From Oribacterium sp. UBA6992 (GTDB lineage: Bacteria > Bacillota > Clostridia > Lachnospirales > Lachnospiraceae), in NCBI GenBank assembly GCA_002449915.1, contig DJXY01000070.1:1-16407 (forward strand): a stretch of 16,407 nt of DNA, in the 5' to 3' direction. Both the position numbers and the translations under genes were made by a program. Every line of letters starts with the position of its first letter. Positions within the stretch are counted from its first letter, which is position 1. Positions 6,861 through 14,794 of the stretch are shown here, in pieces. The notes under the pieces were generated by a model. That model ran no database searches, was not told the origin of the DNA, and worked only from the letters and a program-made list of their open reading frames with translations.

Positions 6861-7506
6861 GCTTTGCCTCCTGATGTTGTTTGTCCTGAAGATTTTTATA
6901 ATATTGAAATGCATCCAGTGAATCACGGCAAATATAGGATCCGCTCTGTTTAAGATACTGCATAGTATCCTTCATGATTTCATATATACAGCGATCAAGA
7001 TCTGTAAATGCCAGCTGGCGGATTTCCGGAAGCCTTGCCGCTTTGCAGCGTCTGACCTCAATATAATCTGCCGTAAATACAATTTTTTCCAGCATCGTCA
7101 TCTCCGCTCTGCCAAGTGTATGATAATAAACTGCTGATAGAATCTCCGGATCCTCGATGCCAAAAAGCTTCCTGGCATACACTGCCCCATAGACGGAATG
7201 GATCACCTGCGGCGCCTTGAGCATATCCTCTGTCAGCGTAATCCCGTCTTCCCTGCAGCGTCTGATCAGCTCATCATGCTTAAACTGCTTTGCGCAGTCA
7301 TGCACAAGTCCCGCAAGCTCCGCCCGATGGAGATCCTCGCCATAGCGCATGGCAAGGCAGATCGAAGTAAAGCTCACGCTGATGGAATGCTCATACCGGT
7401 CCGGCTTGAGAATTTCCCTAAGCTTTTCCCGGATCCTGAGAATCCCGGAAATGTCCGGCTTTCCGGCATTCGCCGCCATATGTTCTGTATATTTATCCGA
7501 TGCCAT
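6850..7506 (-). CDS. yqeK: YqeK, HD-domain diadenosine-tetraphosphate hydrolase
   Basis: A 218-aa HD-superfamily metal hydrolase. YqeK proteins cleave Ap4A symmetrically to two ADP and so limit a stress alarmone. Metal ligands can be assigned as H40 (RYEHS), H69-D70 (LVHDCAK), H103 (VIHSVYGA), H129 (YYHTLG) and D147 (TADYIE), so the active site looks complete. The TADYIEVRR motif is typical of the family. An N-terminal stretch of about 17 residues (MASDKYTEHMAANAGKP) is not conserved as far as I can tell. GAGGAG with 8-nt spacing supports the ATG at 7506. It lies 12 bp after nadD and overlaps rsfS by 11 bp, the standard Firmicute arrangement. Confidence 0.93.
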   Translation of the reverse strand: MASDKYTEHMAANAGKPDISGILRIREKLREILKPDRYEHSISVSFTSICLAMRYGEDLHRAELAGLVHDCAKQFKHDELIRRCREDGITLTEDMLKAPQVIHSVYGAVYARKLFGIEDPEILSAVYYHTLGRAEMTMLEKIVFTADYIEVRRCKAARLPEIRQLAFTDLDRCIYEIMKDTMQYLKQSGSYICRDSLDAFQYYKNLQDKQHQEAKHDN

Positions 7507-7518
7507 TTTGTGTTCTCC

Positions 7519-8136
7519 TCATCCGTTATCACAATAAAGCTTATGCTCTTTGATATATTCAGCAACTCCCAGTGGAACCAGTTGTGAGATGTCTTTGCCT
7601 CTACGAACCATCTCCCGGATCATCGTACTTGAGATATCGATCTCACGTAAAGATAAGATTCTGACATCGCCGTGGTATTTAGCGGCAAGGTAGGAAGCCT
7701 CCGCACGTAATGACCTGGGTCTGTCAGGATACTCCCGCTCTGCTGTCACAAGTGTCGCGAGCCTGAGGATAGTCTCCGGTTGATACCAGCTTTCTATCTG
7801 ATACAGGGAATCGGAACCTGTCAGGAAATAAAAGTGGTCCTGCGGATACCGCATATGCAGATATTTCAGCGTGTCTGCTGTATAGGTTTCTCCGTCGCGT
7901 TTCTGTTCCAGCCGGGACAGGAAGAAGTGCGGCTTCCCCGCAATGGCAAGCTCTGTCATCCGGCAGCGGTCCTCTCCGTCGGTTACATGTCTGTCCTTTT
8001 TAAAATATGGATTTCCTGCCGGCATGAACCAGACTTCGTCCAAGGACAGCTGTATCAAAGCACATTCGGCTAAGGCGAGATGGGCATTATGGATCGGATC
8101 AAAGGTTCCGCCCATAATGCCGATCCTTTTATTCAT
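7519..8136 (-). CDS. nadD: Nicotinate-nucleotide adenylyltransferase NadD
   Basis: A 205-aa enzyme that transfers AMP from ATP to nicotinate mononucleotide, giving deamido-NAD, the penultimate step of NAD synthesis. The nucleotidyltransferase motif GGTFDPIHNAH has H16 and H19, and the C-terminal ISSTMIREM matches the family ISSTxIR signature. The start at 8136 (MNKRIGIMGG) is chosen over 8178 because the family begins a few residues before GGTFDP and AAGGA precedes it by about 8 nt. It overlaps the yhbY stop by 8 bp (ATGAATAA), indicating coupled translation. The next gene is yqeK. Confidence 0.95.
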   Translation of the reverse strand: MNKRIGIMGGTFDPIHNAHLALAECALIQLSLDEVWFMPAGNPYFKKDRHVTDGEDRCRMTELAIAGKPHFFLSRLEQKRDGETYTADTLKYLHMRYPQDHFYFLTGSDSLYQIESWYQPETILRLATLVTAEREYPDRPRSLRAEASYLAAKYHGDVRILSLREIDISSTMIREMVRRGKDISQLVPLGVAEYIKEHKLYCDNG

Positions 8137-8431
8137 ATCGTCTGTCCTTCGGATCCTTTGCCGGTTTATATAAAACAATTTTGCGTCCGATGATCTGCAC
8201 TACCTCCGAGAGAGATCTCTCTGCCAGAGTATACGCAATTTCCTTTACATCATCATCGCAGTTCTTAAGCACATTGATTTTGATGATTTCATTTTTGGCA
8301 ATATTTTCACTGACAGCTGCGATAAACTCCGGAGTAAGTGAATTTTTACCGATGGCAAGCACCGGATCCATATGCATGGCAACTCCCTTTAAGAGCGCGC
8401 GTTGTTTACTGTTGCTGATGTACTGCTTCAT
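8129..8431 (-). CDS. yhbY: YhbY-type ribosome-associated RNA-binding protein (CRM domain)
   Basis: A 100-aa single CRM-domain protein of the CRS1/YhbY family, which associates with pre-50S particles. Conserved blocks are KQRALLKGVAMHMDPVLAIG with KNSLTPEF next (the GxxG-like loop), ENELIKINVL-type sequence seen here as KNEIIKINVLKN, and the C-terminal IGRKIVLYKP. It starts 3 nt after the obgE stop with GGAGGAG 6 nt before its ATG, and its last codons overlap nadD. The obgE-yhbY pairing fits a role in large-subunit maturation. Confidence 0.93.
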   Translation of the reverse strand: MKQYISNSKQRALLKGVAMHMDPVLAIGKNSLTPEFIAAVSENIAKNEIIKINVLKNCDDDVKEIAYTLAERSLSEVVQIIGRKIVLYKPAKDPKDRRYE

Positions 8432-8434
8432 GAC

Positions 8435-9808
8435 TTACTCCTCCGCATCCTTGTGATCGCTTACTCCAAAATTCTCATCCTTAAAGTCATCGCGTTTCCC
8501 CGCGTCATACTCCTCGGTGTCGAGATATTTAAACTCATGACCGTAAATCTTAATCGTATCTCCATCCTTAAGTCCCATCTTTTTAAGGCGCTTGATAATC
8601 CCCTGCTCCACCATGAAATGCTGGAAGAAATTAAAGCCTTTTTCTGCTTCCAGGTTGGTATAACCAAGCATCTTGTCGATCTTCGGTCCCTCAACGGTAA
8701 AGACACCATCTGTTGGGTTATTGAGAATGATGCTGAGCTGCTCGACCTTGCCGACCTCCTCCGGACTGATTTCACTCTGATAGGTCACCGGCGTGTTTCC
8801 TATTTTGTCTACAAACTCCCAGGCTGCCTCCAGAAGCTCCCGGAGTCCCTGGTTGGTGGCTGCAGAAATCGGCAGAACCTTGATCCCCTTCGGCTCATAG
8901 GCACGCTTCAGGCGCTGATACCCATTGTCCGGATCTTCCATGTTATAAATCAGATCGGTTTTGTTGGCAGCAATGATCAGCGGGCGCTCCAGAATGGATG
9001 CGTCATACTTCCGGATCTCCTCATGGATGGTTTCCACGTCCTCCACCGGGTCTCTGCCTTCACTTCCAGAAGCATCCACCACATGGATCAGCGCCTTACA
9101 TCTCTCTATATGACGTAAGAACTGGTATCCCAGCCCCACGCCCTCGGAGGCTCCCTCAATCAGTCCCGGAATATCCGCCATGACAAACGAACGGTCGCCG
9201 GAGAGATTCACTACACCGAGATGCGGATTGATGGTTGTGAAGTGATAATTGGCAACCTGCGGACGTGCATTTGAGCACATAGTGAGGATGGAGGACTTAC
9301 CGACATTGGGGAATCCGATCAGTCCGACATCCGCAATTACTCTCAGCTCAAGCCTGAGCCAGAGCTCTCTGGAATCCTGACCAGGCTGCGCAAATCGTGG
9401 CGCCTGCATGGTAGGCGTAGCGAAATGCATATTACCAAGTCCCCCGCGACCGCCTTTAAGCAACACAAGACGGTTATTACTTCCGGACATGTCCGCAATA
9501 ATCTTGCCGCTTTCGTCATCCTTGATAATTGTGCCCTCCGGAACGCGGATGATCATGTCCTTACCGTTTTTACCATGCATCCTCTTTCCACCGCCTTCCT
9601 CACCGGGCGTGGCAATATATTTCACCTGATTCCGGAAATCCTCCAGCGTATTGAGTCCGGTGTCTACCTCAAATATGACATCGCCGCCCTTTCCGCCGTC
9701 ACCGCCATCCGGACCGCCTGCCGGCACATACAGCTCTCTGCGGAAGGACACATGTCCATTTCCGCCCTTTCCGCTTTTTACAAAAATTCTTGCTACATCA
9801 GCAAACAT
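8435..9808 (-). CDS. obgE: Obg-family GTPase ObgE/CgtA
   Basis: A 457-aa GTPase that binds pre-50S ribosomes and (p)ppGpp. The glycine-rich Obg fold covers about 1-158 (KSGKGGNGHVSFRRELYVPA, GGDGGKGGDV). The G domain has G1 GFPNVGKSS at 165-173, switch I HFTTINPHLGVV at 189-200, G3 DIPGLIEGA at 212-220, G4 NKTD at 282-285 and G5 SAA at 315-317. The Firmicute-type C-terminal OCT domain lies at about 355-430, followed by a charged tail. The length is normal for a Gram-positive Obg. It is the first gene of obgE-yhbY-nadD-yqeK-rsfS, driven by its own promoter behind the rpmA terminator. AGGAG about 6-7 nt upstream supports the ATG at 9808. Confidence 0.97.
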   Translation of the reverse strand: MFADVARIFVKSGKGGNGHVSFRRELYVPAGGPDGGDGGKGGDVIFEVDTGLNTLEDFRNQVKYIATPGEEGGGKRMHGKNGKDMIIRVPEGTIIKDDESGKIIADMSGSNNRLVLLKGGRGGLGNMHFATPTMQAPRFAQPGQDSRELWLRLELRVIADVGLIGFPNVGKSSILTMCSNARPQVANYHFTTINPHLGVVNLSGDRSFVMADIPGLIEGASEGVGLGYQFLRHIERCKALIHVVDASGSEGRDPVEDVETIHEEIRKYDASILERPLIIAANKTDLIYNMEDPDNGYQRLKRAYEPKGIKVLPISAATNQGLRELLEAAWEFVDKIGNTPVTYQSEISPEEVGKVEQLSIILNNPTDGVFTVEGPKIDKMLGYTNLEAEKGFNFFQHFMVEQGIIKRLKKMGLKDGDTIKIYGHEFKYLDTEEYDAGKRDDFKDENFGVSDHKDAEE

Positions 9809-9905
9809 AAATTTCTCCTATAATCTACCCGCTCTCCAGATATACATACCGGCGCGGCTGTTGCAATTACGTCCCTGCAGAGACGATGTCTCCACTGTTA
9901 TGGAT

Positions 9906-9935
9906 ATGATAGCACGCTGAAAACCAGCCTTTCAA
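9906..9935 (-). promoter_or_regulatory. Promoter for obgE cluster
   Basis: TTGAAA (9930-9935), an 18-nt spacer and TATCAT (9906-9911) lie between the rpmA terminator and obgE. They predict a leader of about 90 nt, which includes a small GAGAC-ATC-GTCTC hairpin near 9878-9890. The rest of the 220-bp gap shows nothing else. Confidence 0.6.
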
Positions 9936-9975
9936 CGTCATTTTATAACAAATACCGCATTCAGAAAGATTTGTT

Positions 9976-10010
9976 AAAAAAATCCCCACACCGGAAGCTC
10001 CGGCATGGGG
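9976..10010 (-). terminator. Intrinsic terminator of rplU-rpmA
   Basis: A hairpin at 9984-10010 has a 12-bp stem including two G-U pairs (arm CCCCATGCCGGA) and a GCT loop. It is followed by ATTTTTTT on the minus strand and lies 18 nt after the rpmA stop. It separates the ribosomal-protein unit from obgE. Confidence 0.9.
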
Positions 10011-10028
10011 AATGTGAGTTTCTAAAGC

Positions 10029-10295
10029 TTACTCAGTAACAACCTTAGGAAGAACAGAAACCTGCTTCTTGTCTCTGCCAAGACGGGAGAACTTTACAAC
10101 ACCGTCGATCTTGGCAAAAAGAGTGTAATCATTACCGAGACCTACATTCTGACCCGGGTGGATTCTTTTCCCGTTCTGCTTATATAATACGTTACCTGCC
10201 TTGACGAACTGTCCGTCAGCTCTCTTGGCACCAAGTCTTTTAGACTCCGAATCTCTACCGTTTTTGGTAGAGCCCATACCTTTATGATGAGCCAT
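10029..10295 (-). CDS. rpmA: 50S ribosomal protein L27 (no N-terminal extension)
   Basis: An 88-aa large-subunit protein whose N-terminus reaches the peptidyl-transferase centre. The family sequence is unmistakable: [20 protein letters not shown], then [15 protein letters not shown] and [11 protein letters not shown]. It begins MAHHKG, so it lacks the extension of roughly nine residues (ending LQFFA-like) found in many Firmicutes and removed by the protease Prp. The ATG at 10295 has GAGGAGG 9 nt upstream. It is cotranscribed with rplU, 31 nt away, leaving no room for the prp/ysxB gene that usually lies between them. Both absences agree with each other. Confidence 0.98.
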   Translation of the reverse strand: MAHHKGMGSTKNGRDSESKRLGAKRADGQFVKAGNVLYKQNGKRIHPGQNVGLGNDYTLFAKIDGVVKFSRLGRDKKQVSVLPKVVTE

Positions 10296-10326
10296 TGTGA
10301 TTTTCCTCCTCTGCTAAACTAAATAC

Positions 10327-10632
10327 TCAGCCGATTGAATCAATCTTTACTTCTGTAAAGAGCTGTCTGTGACCGTTTTTCTTGTGATAGCCAGATTTTC
10401 TTTTGTAACGGTAAACAATGACCTTCTTGGCCTTGCCGTTCCTGGTTACAGTAGCGGAAACCTTGGCACCTTCAACAACAGGTGTTCCGATCTTCATAGC
10501 ACCATCATTGAGAACAAGGACCTGATCAAAGGTAACCTGATCACCTTCCTTGGCGTCAAGCTTCTCAACTCTAATGACATCGCCTTCGCTAACCTTGTAC
10601 TGCTTACCACCAGTAAGAATAACTGCGTACAT
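10327..10632 (-). CDS. rplU: 50S ribosomal protein L21
   Basis: A 101-aa large-subunit protein that binds 23S rRNA. It starts [18 protein letters not shown] and ends with the L21 signature [24 protein letters not shown] lies 8 nt before the ATG. It is the first gene of the rplU-rpmA unit, behind a strong promoter and an approximately 84-nt leader. Confidence 0.98.
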   Translation of the reverse strand: MYAVILTGGKQYKVSEGDVIRVEKLDAKEGDQVTFDQVLVLNDGAMKIGTPVVEGAKVSATVTRNGKAKKVIVYRYKRKSGYHKKNGHRQLFTEVKIDSIG

Positions 10633-10716
10633 ACGAGGGACCTCCTATAATCATTACTCGCTAGCTTTGGCAGATTTCCTTATGAAATCATTTACAAACC
10701 TCGCTAAGCGGCATAC
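10633..10716 (-). promoter_or_regulatory. 5' leader of rplU with a hairpin flanked by a 7-bp repeat
   Basis: Between the predicted start site and rplU the transcript holds a GATTTC-ATAAG-GAAATC stem-loop (10673-10689). It is flanked by two copies of the 7-mer CTCGCTA on the plus strand (10657-10663 and 10700-10706). Autoregulatory leaders are known for rplU in Firmicutes, but I cannot match this one to a known motif. It could be ordinary leader sequence. Confidence 0.35.
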
Positions 10717-10722
10717 TTAATT

Positions 10723-10751
10723 AAAATACACTGAAGCAAGATGGATGTCAA
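10723..10751 (-). promoter_or_regulatory. rplU-rpmA promoter
   Basis: TTGACA (10746-10751), exactly 17 nt, then TATTTT (10723-10728). This is a strong vegetative promoter with a perfect -35 box, as expected for ribosomal-protein genes. It lies just downstream of the stop codon of the NlpC/P60 gene. Confidence 0.8.
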
Positions 10752-10797
10752 GTCTTTTGCATGACAACTTATAGGAAATTTTATGTCATTCCAGGTC

Positions 10798-13266
10798 TTA
10801 CTCGATCAGCTTTCTGTAATACGGGTAATTGACATTAAGCTCATCGACAGAAACGTTGTTGGAGGCTGAATTTTCATGGATGACAACCATTTTGCCGTCC
10901 TCTGACCATTGCAGGAACATAAGCACATGTGAGTCTGTACCCACCCGGACAATGATATCCCCGGGCTTTAGATCCGCCCGATTGATCCTTTCTCCCAGTC
11001 CGATTAAAACCGAAGTACTGGTAGCATCCTCCAGCCGGTTTCCGATGGCAGACCAGTATACCCACTGCACCCAGCCGGAGCAGTCCAGTCCCCGCAGTAT
11101 CCTGCCTTTATAATCCGGGTCTGTTACCGAACCGAAGCCGTTGCCATCGTATCCGGCGCGGCTTGCCTTACCGCCCCAATAGTATGGTATTTTGCCTACA
11201 GAGCCAAGCGCGAATGCAAGCACCTTTTTACGATCCTCGCTGATATCCTCAGGGAGCTTTGAAAGGTAAGCGGATATTTCCTCCTGGGTCAGCGGTTTTT
11301 TAGGATCCAGTGCAGAGATTGTGAGTCCATAGGTCGTAAACCAGTCCTGAGAAATCAGTGCCTCCGCAGAAGCAATATTTTCTTGATCCCAGCCAAACCA
11401 GCGGCAGTTGGGACTATCCTTATCCATCGCTTCGAGGGCATCGTCAGAGCTTAGATCAATGGCACGAAGTCCCTTCTCATCATCAAACCCGCACAATGTC
11501 ACGGAAATATTAAGGTCTATATGCCCCGGGCAGTAATTTTTGCTGGATATATCCTCTGACTCCGCCCCGGAAACATGAGCTGTATCTGATTTAGCGTTGT
11601 CAGCATTCTGATTCCCGGATTCTTCTGACGGTTTCACCGTTTGACCCTCGTCTTTTACGCTTCCGCTTTCCTGCTCCTTGGTCAAGGTCGTATCACCGCT
11701 TTCCCCCGCCGGACTTGTTACTGCGTTCTGATCCTCGCCCTGCGCTTTGCTTCCATCCGTCACCAACGCAGTATTGCTCATAGGCTTAGCCTTATATTTC
11801 TCCGGTATATATACCATGGAGGATGCCTTACCGGCGGAAGTCCGATATGCTGTCGTATATTTCCCGTACCCGGATCCGCCTCCCTGATACCTCATACCAG
11901 TAGCTCCCTTGCCGCCGGACGCCTGTGCATCACCGCTGCTTCCTGCAGCGCTGCTCTCCGGATTTCCGGAAACAGCTTCCGTACCTCCAGCTTGCGTGGT
12001 CTCCCTAAAAGAAGCTTCCGTAGACCCGGTTTCCGATGCAGCTTTACTGGTTTCAGCCTTTGTAGTTTCCTGCGTCTTTTCATTGGAAGCAGAAGGATCC
12101 GCCTGTGTGCTCTCCGGCAGAGACTCTCCTGATGCAGATATCGTTTCTTTTTGCGGGTTTTCCGTAGAAGCTTCCTTGCCAGACGCAGACTGCGTTTCGG
12201 TATCCGCACCGTTGTTTCCGGAAATTTTACCTGTGTACTCCTCGAGCGGAGTAAAGCTTACACGGCTTCTGCCATTTTCATCTCTTTCCCCTTCGTAGGT
12301 CACCACATACTGCTTTCCGTCCTGCTCGATAATTCTGATTTCTCTTCCGGCAGCATCCGTCTCTCCATCACGCAGCGCTGCATTAGAAGCCGCATAGCTG
12401 CTCTCCGCCTTGCCCTGTCCGGAAGTATCGAGGAGTCCCTCGGATTTTGCCGTCGCACGCTCCAGGCTTCTGGAGAGATTTTCCGCCTGCTTTTCCTCCT
12501 CTTCCGCCTCCTCTGCTTCCTCCTTTATGCTTTTATGAATGCATCCGTCATCATAATATACCGAGCCGATGCTGACGCGATAGGAATGTGATTTTTCATA
12601 AAGCTCATGACAGATCCTTGAAAACGTCTCATGGTCCAGATAATTATGTTTAAAGCAGTACACACTGGCCATCGCCATGATGTCCTTTACATTGGAATAC
12701 TCATTGACCTGATTTCCATCCGCATCATAAAACGTAATATTGACGCGTTTAAATTCCGGCACTGCCCAGGTGGACGGATCCCCGGGATCCTGTCCCGCAT
12801 TGGGATTATATTTCCCCATGACTCTGCCGGTACGTACTCCCAGCTGTTTTGCCATTGCCAAAGGAGAGGTCCCTGCGAGATCATAAATTTTGGCAATGTA
12901 CTGCTCATCCTCTCTCATGAGATCCCGATATACTTCTCCCGCGTAGGAGTTAAGCACATCGCTCTCATCCGCATCATCCGCATAGAAATAGGCAAGATTC
13001 AGCTTGTCAGCTGCCGGATGAAACGTTCCCGCATCCTCACTGCTGTCGATATCCAGAAGGCTCGAGTGGGGGTTGGCAAACCGGGATGCTGCATTCGCAT
13101 CAGAATCCGTTGCAATCCCGCTTTCCGTCGCTTTCTCTGTTTCCGGAGGCGCAGGGAAACTTCCCATATGCCCGGCAATGGAACTTATAAGTATGCCGGC
13201 TGCCGTAAGCACTGACGCAGCGAGCTTCTGTTTTCCTGTGAAATTAAAATCTTTTCTGATTGACAT
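10798..13266 (-). CDS. Large secreted or membrane-anchored NlpC/P60-type cell-wall hydrolase
   Basis: An 822-aa exported protein. A basic N-terminus and a hydrophobic segment at about 14-31 (KLAASVLTAAGILISSIAGH) look like a signal peptide or anchor. Residues 70-250 form a globular region unknown to me. An acidic coiled stretch follows (EEEAEEAEEEEKQ), and about 330-560 is low-complexity Ser/Thr/Glu/Gly-rich linker, probably spanning the wall. The C-terminal 150 residues are NlpC/P60-like: YYWGGKAS, the nucleophile C729 in LDCSGWVQWVYW, LKPGDIIV, H780 in TDSHVLMFL, and H797/N799 in VIHENSASNN as third polar residue. This predicts a cysteine peptidase cutting peptidoglycan stem peptides. The Shine-Dalgarno before 13266 is poor (AGG 12 nt away), so expression may be weak or the start may differ. 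It stands alone between rluD and rplU. The substrate is inferred from the family. Confidence 0.82.
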   Translation of the reverse strand: MSIRKDFNFTGKQKLAASVLTAAGILISSIAGHMGSFPAPPETEKATESGIATDSDANAASRFANPHSSLLDIDSSEDAGTFHPAADKLNLAYFYADDADESDVLNSYAGEVYRDLMREDEQYIAKIYDLAGTSPLAMAKQLGVRTGRVMGKYNPNAGQDPGDPSTWAVPEFKRVNITFYDADGNQVNEYSNVKDIMAMASVYCFKHNYLDHETFSRICHELYEKSHSYRVSIGSVYYDDGCIHKSIKEEAEEAEEEEKQAENLSRSLERATAKSEGLLDTSGQGKAESSYAASNAALRDGETDAAGREIRIIEQDGKQYVVTYEGERDENGRSRVSFTPLEEYTGKISGNNGADTETQSASGKEASTENPQKETISASGESLPESTQADPSASNEKTQETTKAETSKAASETGSTEASFRETTQAGGTEAVSGNPESSAAGSSGDAQASGGKGATGMRYQGGGSGYGKYTTAYRTSAGKASSMVYIPEKYKAKPMSNTALVTDGSKAQGEDQNAVTSPAGESGDTTLTKEQESGSVKDEGQTVKPSEESGNQNADNAKSDTAHVSGAESEDISSKNYCPGHIDLNISVTLCGFDDEKGLRAIDLSSDDALEAMDKDSPNCRWFGWDQENIASAEALISQDWFTTYGLTISALDPKKPLTQEEISAYLSKLPEDISEDRKKVLAFALGSVGKIPYYWGGKASRAGYDGNGFGSVTDPDYKGRILRGLDCSGWVQWVYWSAIGNRLEDATSTSVLIGLGERINRADLKPGDIIVRVGTDSHVLMFLQWSEDGKMVVIHENSASNNVSVDELNVNYPYYRKLIE

Positions 13267-13316
13267 AAAATACTATAACCTGCGAACAGCATCCGGTACG
13301 CTTAAACTTTAATTCT

Positions 13317-13340
13317 CAAGCTTCTATGTCCAAGCTTCTA
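13317..13340. repeat. Two copies of CAAGCTTCTA, 14 bp apart
   Basis: CAAGCTTCTA occurs at 13317-13326 and 13331-13340 in the 99-bp gap between rluD and the NlpC/P60 gene. Because AAGCTT is a palindrome the pair could also fold as a 6-bp stem. No U-tract follows, so it is not a clear terminator. It may be a binding site or chance. Confidence 0.5.
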
Positions 13341-13365
13341 AAACCATATTTTGAAATGCACGATC

Positions 13366-14292
13366 TCATTTTCCAGCTCTCCGCTCTCTAAGCTTCACCA
13401 GGAGCTTTGTAAAGTACTCGGGATAATCCGAATCAAACTCCACATACTGTCCGGTAGAAGGATGAATAAACCCCAGCGTTTTGGCGTGCAGACATTGTCC
13501 CTCCAGATGGAACGGACAGGATTTCGGACCATATACGTCGTCCCCCAGAACCGGATGCTTGATACTTGCCATATGCACACGAATCTGATGGGTACGCCCC
13601 GTCTCCAGCACACATTCGATCAGCGTATACTCGCCAAACCGCTCCAATACCCGGTAATGTGTCACCGCACGGCGGCCATTCAGCTCGTCAATTGCCTGCT
13701 TTTTCCGGTCTGTCCTGCTCCTTGCCAGAGGTGCATCCACCGTGCCCTCGTCCTCGCGAATGTTTCCGACCACAATTGCCGCATACTTCCGGGTGATCGT
13801 ATGTGCCTTAAGCTGCGCTGCAAGGGACTGATGTGCATGGTCATTTTTACAGACCACCAGAAGCCCTGTCGTGTTTTTATCAATTCTATGCACAATGCCC
13901 GGCCGCAGTACTCCATTGATCGAGGATAATTCCCTGCCGCAATGGTACATGACTGCATTGACAAGCGTTCCCGTATAATGTCCTGCCGCAGGATGTACAA
14001 CCATGCCTTTAGGCTTGTTGACAATCAGCAGGTCCGCGTCCTCATATACAATGTCAAGCGGAATATTTTCCGGCTCTACATCCAGAGTTTCAGGCTCCGG
14101 AATATCCAGCCGGATCTGATCTCCGATCTTTACCCTTGTGCTTGCCTTGGCGGTTTTTCCATTCACAAGGATTTCCTGCTCCTTGATCAGCCTTCCAAGG
14201 TACGTACGGCTAAGCCCCAGCTCTGTACGTTTCGAGAGATACTGATCAAGTCTCTGTCCGGATGTATCCTCTACGGTAATTTCAGTGATCAT
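13366..14292 (-). CDS. rluD: RluA/RluD-family pseudouridine synthase
   Basis: A 308-aa enzyme that isomerises uridine to pseudouridine in rRNA. The N-terminal S4 RNA-binding domain covers about 12-65 (QRLDQYLSKRTELGLSRTYL). The catalytic domain begins near 85 (DLLIVNKPKGMVVHP) and has the active-site aspartate D138 in GIVHRIDKNTTGL. RTHQIRVHMA is the conserved downstream block. The domain order and length match RluD and Bacillus YlyB, which also follows lspA. The exact target uridines cannot be told from sequence, so the symbol indicates the family. The ATG at 14292 has AGAGG 7 nt upstream, and the gene overlaps lspA by 11 bp. It is the last gene of aroB-lspA-rluD. Confidence 0.92.
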   Translation of the reverse strand: MITEITVEDTSGQRLDQYLSKRTELGLSRTYLGRLIKEQEILVNGKTAKASTRVKIGDQIRLDIPEPETLDVEPENIPLDIVYEDADLLIVNKPKGMVVHPAAGHYTGTLVNAVMYHCGRELSSINGVLRPGIVHRIDKNTTGLLVVCKNDHAHQSLAAQLKAHTITRKYAAIVVGNIREDEGTVDAPLARSRTDRKKQAIDELNGRRAVTHYRVLERFGEYTLIECVLETGRTHQIRVHMASIKHPVLGDDVYGPKSCPFHLEGQCLHAKTLGFIHPSTGQYVEFDSDYPEYFTKLLVKLRERRAGK

Positions 14293-14794
14293 CCTTCCGC
14301 CTCTTTAGAAAATCAAAATCATCATCCTTATAATAAAACAAAAACAGCAGCACCAGGGCAAAGCAGCCAACGGTCACAAAGATATCCGCCACATTAAAAA
14401 CCGGAAAATCGATCGGACGGAAATAGATGAAATCCACAACATAAGCCTGGCGTACCCGGTCTATGAAATTTCCCAGCGCACCTCCGAAAATCAGACCGGA
14501 TACCAGAAGCAGCGGCCGATACCGTCGATCAGTGGGAGTCCTGCCGACGATATACAGGATCGAGAATAATACCACAATGGTGATGATATAAAAAATCCAC
14601 TGTCTCCCATACAGGATACCAAAGGCAGCACCCCTGTTTTCCACGTAAAGTAAATACAGGATGTCAGGGATCAGCGGGATCGAAGTTCCGTCACTTAAAT
14701 ATTGAACTGCAAGCTGCTTGGTCCACTGATCCGGCAGAATCAAAAGTGCAGAAATGAGCGCAAATAGAATACTTTTTTTTACGTTAAGCTTCAT
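14282..14794 (-). CDS. lspA: Lipoprotein signal peptidase II
   Basis: A 170-aa integral membrane aspartyl protease that removes signal peptides from diacylated prolipoproteins. Four hydrophobic segments are visible (about 8-22, 66-84, 94-107, 138-154). The family motifs are VENRGAAFG (51-59), GNFIDRV with catalytic D112, and FNVADI with catalytic D137. The C-terminal tail is charged (KDDDFDFLKRRKDDH) and cytoplasmic. The Shine-Dalgarno is modest (GGAAAG 10 nt away), but the start overlaps the aroB stop by 11 bp, so translational coupling probably helps. It is followed by rluD with another 11-bp overlap, as in many Firmicutes where lspA precedes an RluA-type gene. Confidence 0.95.
   Translation of the reverse strand: MKLNVKKSILFALISALLILPDQWTKQLAVQYLSDGTSIPLIPDILYLLYVENRGAAFGILYGRQWIFYIITIVVLFSILYIVGRTPTDRRYRPLLLVSGLIFGGALGNFIDRVRQAYVVDFIYFRPIDFPVFNVADIFVTVGCFALVLLFLFYYKDDDFDFLKRRKDDH

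Noticed and set aside
10761..10789. ATGACA...TGTCAT inverted repeat after the NlpC/P60 gene as a terminator
   Set aside because: The stem is only 6 bp, AT-rich, with a 17-nt loop and no following U-tract.
11892..12298. Overlapping frames on both strands opposite the NlpC/P60 linker
   Set aside because: They are shadows produced by the Ser/Thr/Glu-rich low-complexity coding sequence; none has a plausible start or protein family.
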